DNA of 29,312 nucleotides from an uncultured Clostridia bacterium (GCA_947625985.1 CANQQF010000019.1:1-29312), one strand, 5' to 3'. Counted from the first letter of the stretch, positions 7,115 through 15,954 are shown. Notes: a model not told the origin generated them from the sequence alone. Made by a program: numbers and translations.

Positions 7115-8206
7115 TTAATTATTATAATTATAATTTTCTCCTCTTCCTTCTGGTAATGCATTTGGTACATCTATTACTACTCTAATTCTCATTACATAAC
7201 TAACAGCTCTTCCAAGTTTGCTATTTTTTATACGTTGCCATAATGATGGTTTTACTTTAACCTGTGTTTCTTGTTGATATTGTGCTTGTTCTGCTTGTAA
7301 TTGATCTAATTGTTGTTGTCTTTGAATATTTCTTTGAATTTGTTGTTGAGATGGTTGTTGTTGTGCTGTTGACGGAGTAAACTGTTGATTTCTACCTTGT
7401 TGAGGTTGTTGCATTGTTGCCGCAGCAGCAATTTGTTGATTCACAACTTGTTGAGGTTGTTGTTGCATTGTTGTAGCAGCAGCAACTTGTTGATTTTTAA
7501 TTTTATGTTTAACTGGTTGTTGTTGATTTACAACTACTTGTTCAGTAACATTCTCTTCTTCAGGTGTAATAACCATTTCATCAACTGGTGTTGGTATTGT
7601 TCTTAAAGCATCTGCAATTTCTATACCTATATAACTTAAAGCTTTTGATCTATCTTCAATTCTCTCCATATCTATTTCAATATGTAAATTTGCTTCTAAA
7701 TTATTAATTCTAGCTTTCAATAATTTGATAGCATTTTCATAATCTTCTGCTTGATTATTTTTTGAGTTTGCAATTAATTTTAATGTATCTAATATATCTT
7801 CTGAAAATCTTCCTTCTGCATTTTTTAAACTACCTCTTAGGCTTGGTGATCTTCCTATAGCTAAATCTAATAATTCCTTCAATTCACCTGCTAAAGCAAT
7901 ATTTTGTTCTCTTTGTCTAATTAAAGTTTCAATTTTCTTTGTATTTTCTTCAAATTGATTTGTTGCAAATTCAACTAATTCATATGCAGACTTATAAACA
8001 CTACTAGGGAAGTTTTTCTTTTTAGGATATTCTAGTAGATATGTTTTTACTGATTCAATTAAATCTTTGAAATATGTATCATCTTCTAGTTGTACGATTT
8101 GTTTCTTACTTCTTGGATTTATTAATTTTTGAATCTTATCTATGTTTGATAAGATTTTTTCTTCCGTGATTACCATTCTCACGTTTACTATGCCAGACCT
8201 AGACAT
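7115..8206 (-). CDS. Gln-rich repeat protein, unknown function
   Basis: A 363-residue protein I do not recognise. Residues 1-215 are charged and helical, with likely coiled coils (for example LLKARINNLEANLHIEIDM, 162-180) and no signal peptide or membrane helix. Residues 222-313 are dominated by Gln and contain two copies of a NQQxAAAxTMQQ unit. The last ~50 residues are basic and ordered-looking (KPSLWQRIKNSKLGRAVSYV), ending in a Gly/Asn/Tyr tail. The start is fixed by AAAGGAGG eight bases before ATG. It is transcribed alone from its own promoter (8257-8285). A cytoplasmic scaffold or assembly protein is possible, but this is only inference from composition. Confidence 0.85.
   Translation of the reverse strand: MSRSGIVNVRMVITEEKILSNIDKIQKLINPRSKKQIVQLEDDTYFKDLIESVKTYLLEYPKKKNFPSSVYKSAYELVEFATNQFEENTKKIETLIRQREQNIALAGELKELLDLAIGRSPSLRGSLKNAEGRFSEDILDTLKLIANSKNNQAEDYENAIKLLKARINNLEANLHIEIDMERIEDRSKALSYIGIEIADALRTIPTPVDEMVITPEEENVTEQVVVNQQQPVKHKIKNQQVAAATTMQQQPQQVVNQQIAAAATMQQPQQGRNQQFTPSTAQQQPSQQQIQRNIQRQQQLDQLQAEQAQYQQETQVKVKPSLWQRIKNSKLGRAVSYVMRIRVVIDVPNALPEGRGENYNYNN
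7396..7497 (-). repeat. 51-bp tandem repeat in Gln-rich gene
   Basis: Two adjacent copies begin at 7396 and 7447 (both CTTGTTGAGG on the plus strand), with a 3-bp insertion in the second. They encode the repeated Met-Gln-rich/Ala-rich units of the overlapping protein. Confidence 0.75.
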
Positions 8207-8256
8207 GTAAACAACCTCCTTTATCCTATGCTATTTTTACATCTTCTACATTTATA

Positions 8257-8285
8257 ATTATACATTAACATACAAAAAACTACAA
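8257..8285 (-). promoter_or_regulatory. Putative promoter of Gln-rich protein gene
   Basis: Minus-strand TTGTAG (8280-8285), 17-base spacer, TATAAT (8257-8262). The -10 is perfect and the -35 imperfect. The predicted start is about 45 bases upstream of the ATG. Confidence 0.6.
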
Positions 8286-8310
8286 GACATAAGCAATTTT
8301 TTTATTTTAC

Positions 8311-8327
8311 ATTTTTGTTACAAAAAT
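8311..8327. repeat. 17-nt palindrome after acyl-CoA synthetase gene
   Basis: ATTTTTGTTACAAAAAT is a perfect dyad with a single central base. It lies 12 bp past the synthetase stop and 25 bp upstream of the next -35 box. It may be a weak terminator (no T-run follows on the minus strand) or an operator for the downstream gene. Confidence 0.35.
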
Positions 8328-8339
8328 ATTACATTTGTA

Positions 8340-10064
8340 TTACATTCCTTTAAGTAGTATTTTTTCTTCTTCATTTCTTTTAACTTTTTGAGTCGTTGTT
8401 TTTATTAATTCTTTTTTTGTTACAATTATATCTCTTATATATTTATATGCAGGCATTGTATGATTTACTTCTTTTATCTTACTACTTATTATTTCTTTTA
8501 TTTTTTTCTCATCCTTTGTATTATATATAGTTTTCATAACTTCTTCATCGTAAACTATTTTAGCACAAATTTTGTAATCTCCATCTTTTTCCGGTCTTCC
8601 ATATACCAAAGATTCTTTTACTCCTTCAATTTTATTTACTAATACTTCTAATTCTTCTGGATATATATTTTTACCGTTTTTTAATACTATTACATATTTT
8701 TTCCTTCCTGAAATAAATATGTATCCATCGTCATCTATCTTTGCTAAATCACCTGTATGTAACCATCCATCTTCCTCAATAGTTTCTTTTGTCGCTTCTT
8801 CATTGTCATAGTATCCTAACATTACACTAGGACCTTTAACCATAAGTTCACCTATTCCTTGTTCATTTGGATTATCAATTTTTACATCTAGACTAGGAAA
8901 AGCTTTTCCGATTGATCCTAGTTTCCTATATTTATCATCTTCTGCTGCTATAACTGGTGATGTTTCTGTTAATCCATACCCTTGATATAATGAAATTCCT
9001 AATTGTTCAAATCCTTTTTCAGTTTCAGGATCTAGAGCTGCACCTCCTGACACAAATAATCTTAGTTTGCCGCCTAAATTATCATGTATCTCTTTAAATA
9101 TTTTCTTTCTAACATCAATTCCAAATTTTAATAAAAACTGAGAAATTTTTATACCAATTTTCACCTTTTTCATTTTGCCCTGTTTTTCAATAGTTTTTAA
9201 CAATCTTTTATACATACTTTCAAATAATACTGGAACAGAAATCATCGCTGTAATATGATAATCTTTTATATCATCTGCAATATACTTTATTCCTCTACAA
9301 AATGCAGTTGATGTTCCCACATAAGCTGCATGTAAAAAAGCTACTGTTGATTCAAAAGTGTGATGTAATGGCAAAAATGACAAAAAACGATCTTCATCAG
9401 TTATTTTTATTACACCTACTATATCCATTAAGTTACTACATATATTTTTTTGTGACAACATTACTGCTTTTGATTGTGCAGTTGTACCTGAAGTAAATAA
9501 CATTATTCCCATTTTTTCACTGTCTATTTTAGCATCTAAAAATTTTCTATTTCCATTTTTTATTTTTTTTCTTCCTTCATTTAATAACTGTGATTGAGAG
9601 TATATTCCATCTTTTTTATTTTTTAAATCCATAGAAATAAAATGAGTGATTTTAGTAGATTTTTCTTTATGCAATTTTTCCATTGTTTTTTGATACTTTT
9701 CAGAAAAGAATATGGCTTCAACTTCAGATCTATCAATCAGATTTTTAATTTCATTCTCTGGAAGAGCTCTATCTAACGGAACAACAACTCCTGTTCCTGC
9801 TGTTATTGCTAAATATGCAACACACCATTCATAACGATTTTCTGAAATAATTGCTATTCTTTTATCCTTTAAACCCATAGCTATTAATTGTGTTCCTAAA
9901 GCATTGATATCTTCCCTAAATTCTTTATGAGTTATTTGGTCATAAACATCTGGTTTATCTGTTTTATATACAAAAGCTGGTCTATCTCCAAATTTTTCTC
10001 CTGATTTTTGTAACATATCTTTGAAATCTTTTATTTCCATAGCTTCATATGTTCGTTTTCTCAT
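8340..10064 (-). CDS. AMP-forming (long-chain) acyl-CoA synthetase
   Basis: A 574-residue member of the ANL adenylating superfamily. It activates a carboxylic acid with ATP to an acyl-AMP and transfers it to a thiol, most likely fatty acid to CoA. The P-loop is LFTSGTTAQSKAV (189-201), slightly unlike the usual TGxPKG form. Other motifs are GYGLTETSP (362-370), LHTGDL (435-440) and GRKKYVIV (453-460), and a Lys-rich end (TTQKVKRNE) holds the probable catalytic Lys. Long-chain specificity is inferred from overall layout, not shown. The ribosome site AGGGGG sits before the ATG. It follows the TetR gene by 42 bp with no terminator between, so the two are probably co-transcribed and functionally linked. 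Confidence 0.88.
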   Translation of the reverse strand: MRKRTYEAMEIKDFKDMLQKSGEKFGDRPAFVYKTDKPDVYDQITHKEFREDINALGTQLIAMGLKDKRIAIISENRYEWCVAYLAITAGTGVVVPLDRALPENEIKNLIDRSEVEAIFFSEKYQKTMEKLHKEKSTKITHFISMDLKNKKDGIYSQSQLLNEGRKKIKNGNRKFLDAKIDSEKMGIMLFTSGTTAQSKAVMLSQKNICSNLMDIVGVIKITDEDRFLSFLPLHHTFESTVAFLHAAYVGTSTAFCRGIKYIADDIKDYHITAMISVPVLFESMYKRLLKTIEKQGKMKKVKIGIKISQFLLKFGIDVRKKIFKEIHDNLGGKLRLFVSGGAALDPETEKGFEQLGISLYQGYGLTETSPVIAAEDDKYRKLGSIGKAFPSLDVKIDNPNEQGIGELMVKGPSVMLGYYDNEEATKETIEEDGWLHTGDLAKIDDDGYIFISGRKKYVIVLKNGKNIYPEELEVLVNKIEGVKESLVYGRPEKDGDYKICAKIVYDEEVMKTIYNTKDEKKIKEIISSKIKEVNHTMPAYKYIRDIIVTKKELIKTTTQKVKRNEEEKILLKGM

Positions 10065-10106
10065 TTTCTTCCCCCTTTTGGTTAATTAAAAATACGTATA
10101 TGACCT

Positions 10107-10676
10107 TCACTCTATTTCTAATCCTTTAATAATTGTATTTTCAAATTGCTTATATAAATCCATTATTGTTACATTCTCTTCCTTCCTTAGTTTATATACT
10201 AATCCTGAACAAATTAATCCATATATTTCTGCTGCTATTGCTTTTGGATCTCCATTTTTTATTTCTCCTTTTTTTATACCTTCCTCAACAATAGTTTCTA
10301 TTTTGTTTATGTAGCTGTAAACATGTTGTTTACAAGTTTGGTTTATAATTTCGTTTCCCCACAGTTGACTAAGTAATATAGTAATTAAATCTTCATATTT
10401 GAATATAATTTTTACCTCAATTAATACTATTGCTTTAATTTTATCAAGATAATTATCAAATTTTTCTGTTTTTATATCTACACTATTTTGGAGTAATTTT
10501 ATACCTTCTACAACTAAAAAATTGAATATCTCTTCTTTGCTTGAAAAATGATAATATAAAGTACCTTTTGCAACTCCAACAGTTGCTGTTATATCTTCAA
10601 CACTTGTTGCATCATATCCTTTTTTAGCAAATAATTTCATTGAGGTTTCAAAGATTTTTCTTTTGGTTTTATTCAC
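10107..10676 (-). CDS. TetR/AcrR family transcriptional regulator
   Basis: A 189-residue one-component repressor. The N-terminal ~60 residues are a typical TetR helix-turn-helix: LFAKKGYDATSVEDIT, then VGVAKGTLYYHFSSKEE. The remainder is a helical ligand-binding/dimer domain with no family-specific marker visible. The start is GTG, with AGGTG eight bases upstream. It sits 23 bp after ftsH and 42 bp before the acyl-CoA synthetase, in one operon. By analogy with FadR-type TetR proteins, it may sense acyl-CoA and control lipid activation (inference). A short ATACGTAT palindrome at 10092-10099 in the gap is the only operator-like dyad nearby and is too short to rely on. Confidence 0.9.
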   Translation of the reverse strand: MNKTKRKIFETSMKLFAKKGYDATSVEDITATVGVAKGTLYYHFSSKEEIFNFLVVEGIKLLQNSVDIKTEKFDNYLDKIKAIVLIEVKIIFKYEDLITILLSQLWGNEIINQTCKQHVYSYINKIETIVEEGIKKGEIKNGDPKAIAAEIYGLICSGLVYKLRKEENVTIMDLYKQFENTIIKGLEIE

Positions 10677-10699
10677 TTTCCAAGCACCTACCTTTCTTA

Positions 10700-12493
10700 T
10701 TACCCATTAAATATTTGATTAAATTCAGCTTCGTTAATTTTTTCTTTTTCAATTAGTGTTAAAGCGATTTGATCTAGTTTATCCCTATGTTGACTTAATA
10801 TTGTTTGGGCATCTAAATAAGCTTCATCAATTAACTTCTTAACTTCTGCTCCAATTGTATCTCCAATAGCTTCACCAAATAACTGCATTTCATATTCTTC
10901 TTTTCCTTTTAAATCTATTGGTCCTAATTTATCTGTCATTCCATATTTTGTAACCATGTCTTTTGCAATTTGTGTTGCTACTTCTATATCATTGCTTGCA
11001 CCTGTTGATATATCATCCATAGCAATTTTTTCTCCTGCCCTTCCTCCAAGTAATGCTATTAATTTTTCTTTCATTTCTGTTTTTGATATATAATATTTAT
11101 CTTCATTTGATTTATATAATGTATATCCTCCAGCAACACCTCTTGGAATTATTGATACTTCTTTAACCGGTGTTTGTGTTGGCAAATATTGGCTTACAAC
11201 TGCATGCCCCGCTTCATGATAAGCTGTAAGTTTTTTATCATGGTCTGAAATAACTCTATTATGTTTTTCAAGTCCTACTGTTACTTTTTTAACAGCTTCT
11301 TCTATATCATCATTTTCTATATTTTTATGTCTTCTTTTTGTTGCTATAATTGCTGCTTCATTTAAAATATTTGCAAGTTCAGCTCCTGTAAATCCAGCTG
11401 TATCTTCTGCAATACTCTCTAAATTAATATTTTCTGATAAACGTTTATCTTTAGAGTGTATTTTTAATATTTCTATTCTTCCATTTAAATCTGGAGTTGG
11501 AATTGTAATTTGTCTATCAAATCTACCTGGTCTTAATAAAGCTTTATCTAGCATTTCTGGTCTGTTAGTCGCTGCTAAAACAATTATAGTTTCTTCTGAA
11601 CTAAATCCATCCATTTCAACTAATAACTGATTCAATGTTTGGTTGTTTTCAGTTTCAGCTCCACTATTACTAGATCTTCTTGAACCAATTGCATCAATCT
11701 CGTCAATAAAAACTATACATGGAGATAATTTTCTTGCTTTTTCAAATAGTTTTCTTACTCTAGAAGCTCCTAACCCTGCAAACATTTCTATGAACTCTGA
11801 ACCACTCATTGATATAAATGGTACATCTGCTTCTCCTGCTATTGCTTTTGCAATTAATGTTTTCCCTGTTCCTGGCTTACCATATAATAATACACCCTTT
11901 GGAATAGTTGCACCCATTTTCGTAAATTTTTCTGGTCTCTTTAAGAAATCTACAATTTCAATTAATTCTTCTTTTTCCTCATCCAATCCTGCAACGTCAT
12001 CAAATTTAGTCTTCGTTTTTCTTTCAGTATCATCATATACTTTTCCTTTTTCTCCTAAGCCTTGCATTTTAAACAACATTATGAATAAAGCAACCATAAT
12101 TAATGTTGGTAATAAAGAGAACAAAGTAGAACTAAATCTCTCAAAAAGCCCTCTAGGATTTTGTTTTAATTCTATTTCATTTCCTTCAGCAACTTTTGAT
12201 TGTATTAAATCAATAAAAGCTTCTGTATTAGGAACTATTGATTTTTTCTCCTCTTCTTCATTTTTCATTTTTACTTTTACATTTGTACTTCCAACTGTCA
12301 TTTCTATTTTTTCTACATTACCATAAGAAACTTCTTTTATTAAATCTGTATATGCTAAAGTTTTATCGTCTTCTTCATCTTTTTTTCCTGTTAAAAGAAA
12401 TATAGTTAATCCTATTAAAATCATTGAAATTAATGTCATAATCACTAATAATGTTATTTTTTTGTTTTTGTTATCTTTTTTATCGTTACTCAT
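10700..12493 (-). CDS. ftsH: ATP-dependent zinc metalloprotease FtsH
   Basis: Membrane-anchored AAA+ protease that extracts and degrades membrane and regulatory proteins. It has two transmembrane segments (about 13-35 and 121-142) flanking a small external domain. Walker A is GKPGTGKT (205-212), Walker B is CIVFIDEIDAIG (259-270), the second region of homology is ATNRPEMLDKALLRPGRFD and the zinc site is HEAGH (426-430). The pore loop reads MFAGLGASRVR where FtsH usually has MFVGVGASRVR; the aromatic residue is kept. The length of 597 is slightly short, with a short C-terminal tail. AAGGAA precedes the ATG. It lies 19 bp after a DUF1189-like membrane protein gene, in the femX-alr envelope operon. 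Confidence 0.96.
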   Translation of the reverse strand: MSNDKKDNKNKKITLLVIMTLISMILIGLTIFLLTGKKDEEDDKTLAYTDLIKEVSYGNVEKIEMTVGSTNVKVKMKNEEEEKKSIVPNTEAFIDLIQSKVAEGNEIELKQNPRGLFERFSSTLFSLLPTLIMVALFIMLFKMQGLGEKGKVYDDTERKTKTKFDDVAGLDEEKEELIEIVDFLKRPEKFTKMGATIPKGVLLYGKPGTGKTLIAKAIAGEADVPFISMSGSEFIEMFAGLGASRVRKLFEKARKLSPCIVFIDEIDAIGSRRSSNSGAETENNQTLNQLLVEMDGFSSEETIIVLAATNRPEMLDKALLRPGRFDRQITIPTPDLNGRIEILKIHSKDKRLSENINLESIAEDTAGFTGAELANILNEAAIIATKRRHKNIENDDIEEAVKKVTVGLEKHNRVISDHDKKLTAYHEAGHAVVSQYLPTQTPVKEVSIIPRGVAGGYTLYKSNEDKYYISKTEMKEKLIALLGGRAGEKIAMDDISTGASNDIEVATQIAKDMVTKYGMTDKLGPIDLKGKEEYEMQLFGEAIGDTIGAEVKKLIDEAYLDAQTILSQHRDKLDQIALTLIEKEKINEAEFNQIFNG

Positions 12494-12512
12494 TTTTCTT
12501 CCTTTCCATTAT

Positions 12513-13571
12513 TTATACACTAGAGCCTTCTGGCTCTCCATCTTGTTCTTTTTTCTGTTTTTTCTTATTTTCTTTCTTTTTATTTACTTTTTCCTTCTTT
12601 TCGTCAGTATTTTCTTCTTCTTTTCCTTTTTTATTTTCTTCCTTCTTTTCTTTTTCTTTCTTCTCTTCTTCTTTTTTTAATTGTTCTTTCACTTCTTCTT
12701 GCACATCTTTAATTCTAGTTAATTCTTCTTGTGTTTTCATTAAATCAATTCTGGTTAAAAATATAGCCGCTATTAAATATATAGATGCTACACCAATATA
12801 CATTATATTGAATAAATCTATTTTATATCCTGTTGACATACTTACAATTAAATAAACAGTTTGTAATATAGAAGATAATGTAAATGCATATGCTGCCATA
12901 TTAAATATTGCTTTCAATCTCATTTTTACTTTTAGTAATATTGCTACTACATATCCTAATAAAGCTATCATCAATGAATGCATAGCAAGTGCAATAAGCT
13001 CTGCTATAAAGTTTAATACTAACAATGTTACAAAAGATTTCAAGAAAAATGAGAAACTCTTATTACTTCTAAAAAAGTCTATAAGCTCAGATTTGCTAGT
13101 TTGGTTTATTCCAAATTGTGTTTCTAAATCTCTATAATTAAGAGTAGTATCACCACCATTGTCTGAATTGCTTACTATTATTAATTTGTTTTTTAATAAT
13201 AGTAATCCATCACCTTTTTCTCTAATATCATTTTTATATTTTTCTATTTCCTCATCTGTTTTATCAGTATCATCAATAATAACTTTAGAAATTTCCCCTT
13301 CCTGATTATCAATTATTTTTGGTTTCTCACCTTCTACTGATAAAATACGATCACTATATGAAAACTCCGGAAAATTTTCATCAATATAATTTGTTATTTC
13401 TTGATAAGACTGATACATTCCATATATCATTGCTGAACAATAAATAATTGCAGTTATTAAAGCAAATATTGATAAATGTAATATTGCTTTATTTGTTCCT
13501 TCAGCTGCCATTTCTGGATATTTTTCAATCTTTGCAATAGAATAACCTATTTTTTTTAATACATTCATCAT
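12513..13571 (-). CDS. DUF1189-like membrane protein with Lys/Glu tail
   Basis: A 352-residue multi-pass membrane protein. A hydrophobic segment near residues 30-52 is followed by a ~115-residue acidic extracytoplasmic domain. Three or four more helices span about 170-272, and an ~80-residue cytoplasmic tail is almost only Lys, Glu, Asn and Gln. The arrangement and the IxxYPE N-terminus resemble the DUF1189 family of Firmicutes, whose function is unknown; I am moderately sure of this. The start ATG overlaps the alr stop by four bases (ATGA), a sign of translational coupling, with AGGGAG inside the end of alr. Clustering with FemX, Alr and FtsH suggests an envelope role. Confidence 0.75.
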   Translation of the reverse strand: MMNVLKKIGYSIAKIEKYPEMAAEGTNKAILHLSIFALITAIIYCSAMIYGMYQSYQEITNYIDENFPEFSYSDRILSVEGEKPKIIDNQEGEISKVIIDDTDKTDEEIEKYKNDIREKGDGLLLLKNKLIIVSNSDNGGDTTLNYRDLETQFGINQTSKSELIDFFRSNKSFSFFLKSFVTLLVLNFIAELIALAMHSLMIALLGYVVAILLKVKMRLKAIFNMAAYAFTLSSILQTVYLIVSMSTGYKIDLFNIMYIGVASIYLIAAIFLTRIDLMKTQEELTRIKDVQEEVKEQLKKEEEKKEKEKKEENKKGKEEENTDEKKEKVNKKKENKKKQKKEQDGEPEGSSV

Positions 13572-14689
13572 TTATACTCCCTTCGTATATTAGAATTTAT
13601 GTGTGTGGCAACTGGTACAATTTCTACAGTATCACCAATTTTTATTTTCTTACCTGTGATATCTGCTATGATGTGAAATGTACCTATTTTTCCTAATACC
13701 TCACATTTTTTTCCAGCTATCATTACATATATTGCTTCTCTTTTTACCATTTTTTTTATAGATCCTACTAATCTTCGTAACTTGTCTACTTTTCTAAACA
13801 TATCCTCACCTGTTGTCATGTTTACTCCATCGATATACCCTACTGGAATTACAGCTACTTCTGTTTCTTTTTTTGTAGTATATGCATTTGAATAACTAAC
13901 ATTAAATCCTTTTGGTAAAGTCTTTATTTCTGCAACCTTTGTTTCTAAAGTTCCAATTTTTTTAAGACCCAAATCTGTTTTAAATGGTAGCCTACCTGTA
14001 AAAGCAGATCCGATTCTAACTGCATTTAAATGCATTTGTGGGAAACGTATAAATCCTGATGAATTACAAACATGTAGCATTCCTGTTTTTATTTTATTCT
14101 TTTTTAATATTTCTATTACCTTTATAAATCGATCAAATTGAACTTGTGTATATTTGCTTTTAGTATAAAAAGCTATAGAAAAATGTGTATAAGTTCCTTC
14201 TATTTCGATATTCTTTAAATTCTTAATAGTTTTAATAATCTTTTCTGGATCAGTATACAAAAATCCATATCTTCCAAATCCTGTATCTATTTTTAAATGT
14301 GCTTTAACTTTTTTATTTTTTTCTTGTGCTATTCTATCTGCTAAGTTTGCTGATTCTTCTGAGCCTATTGTTAATATTATATTGTTATCTATTAGTTGTT
14401 CTACATCTTCTTTAATTGAAGTTGATGATAACATAATAATTCTCTCTTTTATACCAGCTTTTCTCAATTGTATAGCTTCTTCTACAGTTGCAACAGCAAA
14501 TATGTCTATGCCATTATCTATTAAAAATTTAGTATACTCTACAATCCCCATTCCATATCCATTAGCTTTTACTACTGCAATAATTTTTGTGTAATTTCCA
14601 CTATCATCTTTTCCGTTGGCCTTAGCATGTTTTTTTATAACATCTATATTGTGTCTTAAGTCATCTTTTTTTACTACAAACTTTTTCAC
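13568..14689 (-). CDS. alr: Divergent alanine racemase-like PLP enzyme
   Basis: Fold-type III PLP racemase of the Alr family, 373 residues. The N-terminal barrel has the PLP lysine in AVVKANGYGMG (Lys41) and conserved patches KIDTGFGRYG and NSSGFIRFP. The catalytic tyrosine is in NVSYSNAYTT (Tyr266), followed by VAVIPVGYIDG. The C-terminal domain is unusual. Where Alr normally has GRxSMD (Met-Asp contributed to the partner active site), this protein reads GKIGTFH, and the final YExxxxxRVPR segment is shortened to ATHINSNIRREYK. Alanine is the default substrate, but another amino acid or lost activity is possible. The start is GTG with GAAAGG upstream. It lies 16 bp after femX and overlaps the next gene by four bases. 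Confidence 0.85.
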   Translation of the reverse strand: MKKFVVKKDDLRHNIDVIKKHAKANGKDDSGNYTKIIAVVKANGYGMGIVEYTKFLIDNGIDIFAVATVEEAIQLRKAGIKERIIMLSSTSIKEDVEQLIDNNIILTIGSEESANLADRIAQEKNKKVKAHLKIDTGFGRYGFLYTDPEKIIKTIKNLKNIEIEGTYTHFSIAFYTKSKYTQVQFDRFIKVIEILKKNKIKTGMLHVCNSSGFIRFPQMHLNAVRIGSAFTGRLPFKTDLGLKKIGTLETKVAEIKTLPKGFNVSYSNAYTTKKETEVAVIPVGYIDGVNMTTGEDMFRKVDKLRRLVGSIKKMVKREAIYVMIAGKKCEVLGKIGTFHIIADITGKKIKIGDTVEIVPVATHINSNIRREYK

Positions 14690-14705
14690 AAATAACCGAC
14701 CTTTC

Positions 14706-15764
14706 TTATTTTTTTAATTTGCTTTTTATTTGTCTTAATGTTCTAAATGCCTTTTCTGAAAATTTATATAGTTTATATTTTATTGGTTTGTATGGTATAT
14801 ATATTTCTCCAATAAATTCTGTAAAAGTTGCACCAAATCCTTTTTTAAATCTGTACAATCCATATTGTGGATGATCTTTGTCAACAACTCCTGATACTCC
14901 TCTAAAGTCATAAACATCATCTTTTCTGGCTAAAGCCATTTTTATCATTTCCCATTGTAATAAATAATTAGGCATTAAATTTCTATGTTTGTTACTACTC
15001 GCTCCATATAGATACCATGTCTTATTTCCATAAAATATAGGGATAACTCCTGATATAGGCTCGTCCTCATAATATGCCATTAATAATTTCATGTGATTAG
15101 GAGCTAAACAATCATACATTTTTTCAAAATAACTTAATGGTCTAATTATAAATCCATCTCTTTTTCCTGTTTCTACCATTATTTTATGAAAATCTTTTAA
15201 ATCTTCTTTAGTTCCTTCTTTAACTATTACTCCTTTTCTAGTTGCCAATCTAACATTGTATCTTGTCTTTTGATGAAATGCTGCAAATATTTCATCTTCT
15301 GTTTTATCTTTTATATCTAATCTAAATACAAATCTTGGCTGTATTTCATCTTTAAAATCTTTTGCATCATCTTTTATTTTATATCCTAATTCTGACACAA
15401 CTTTTCTAAATTCTTTATCCTCTTTCAATATATCTGGTTCTATTCTTAACACTATCGCTTTATATTTTTTTGCTAGTTCGTTTGCACCTTCGGTTAATTG
15501 TTTCATAACTTCTTTGTTATGTATATCACATACTGGTCCTCGTGATGCATACATAATGTTTCCAAATATAGGCATTTTTCTAATCCATACACATAACGAA
15601 CCTATTATTTTATTTTCTTTATTTTCAGCTAATATTACTTCAGGTTTCCAATTGTCCTCTTTTACCTTTGCCCATTCTAATGATTGTTGAAAATTGCATC
15701 TTTCATGATTTTCTAAAAATTCTTTATATTGTTTCTTTGAGTCTTCGTCTGTTACAAATCTCAC
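14706..15764 (-). CDS. FemX/FemAB-family peptidoglycan branching aminoacyltransferase
   Basis: A 352-residue member of the FemABX family, which uses aminoacyl-tRNA to add amino acids to the stem peptide of lipid II and so builds interpeptide bridges. Recognisable patches are NFQQSLEWAKVKE near residue 24, MYASRGPVCD, the FHQKTRYNVRLATRKGV acceptor-site region, YLYGASSNKHRNLMPNYLLQW, DFRGVSG and the terminal GLYRFKKGFG. There is no serine-type coiled-coil arm. The start is GTG, supported by GGGAGG about nine bases upstream. It is the first gene of a probable six-gene operon; the racemase immediately downstream may supply a D-amino acid for the same cell-wall process (inference). The donor amino acid cannot be read from the sequence. 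Confidence 0.9.
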   Translation of the reverse strand: MRFVTDEDSKKQYKEFLENHERCNFQQSLEWAKVKEDNWKPEVILAENKENKIIGSLCVWIRKMPIFGNIMYASRGPVCDIHNKEVMKQLTEGANELAKKYKAIVLRIEPDILKEDKEFRKVVSELGYKIKDDAKDFKDEIQPRFVFRLDIKDKTEDEIFAAFHQKTRYNVRLATRKGVIVKEGTKEDLKDFHKIMVETGKRDGFIIRPLSYFEKMYDCLAPNHMKLLMAYYEDEPISGVIPIFYGNKTWYLYGASSNKHRNLMPNYLLQWEMIKMALARKDDVYDFRGVSGVVDKDHPQYGLYRFKKGFGATFTEFIGEIYIPYKPIKYKLYKFSEKAFRTLRQIKSKLKK

Positions 15765-15810
15765 TTTGCCTATTCCTCCCTTATAACATTTAGTATTTAC
15801 ATATATTCGT

Positions 15811-15839
15811 ATTTTACACCATTATGGGTAATTTTACAA
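15811..15839 (-). promoter_or_regulatory. Putative promoter of femX-alr-ftsH operon
   Basis: Minus-strand TTGTAA (15834-15839), 17-base spacer, TAAAAT (15811-15816). Each hexamer has one or two deviations. It is the best candidate between the upstream terminator and femX; no further terminator is seen before the acyl-CoA synthetase. Confidence 0.5.
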
Positions 15840-15876
15840 GTAATTTGACCGTATTATTAAAACATTTTTTACATAT

Positions 15877-15923
15877 AAAAAAGAACCCTTATGCTAAACT
15901 TTTTTGTCTAGCATTTTGGGTTC
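15877..15923 (-). terminator. Terminator of Wzz-like gene
   Basis: Minus-strand bipartite stem GAACCC/GGGTTC with an inner ATGCTA/TAGCAT stem, followed by a T-run (15877-15882). It lies about 30 bp past the Wzz-like stop. Confidence 0.88.
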
Positions 15924-15954
15924 ACTTCATTTTTTAGTTTTCGTTTTTTAATAT

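Noticed and set aside
10092..10099. ATACGTAT as TetR operator
   Set aside because: Only 8 bp, no extended symmetry, and it lies downstream of the regulator inside an operon; too weak to call.
11643..12326. Plus-strand 227-codon ORF opposite ftsH
   Set aside because: Antisense shadow of a well-conserved gene; no motif or initiation signal.
12451..12855. Plus-strand Phe/Ser-rich ORFs opposite the DUF1189-like tail
   Set aside because: Antisense of the Lys/Glu tail; composition fully explained by that.
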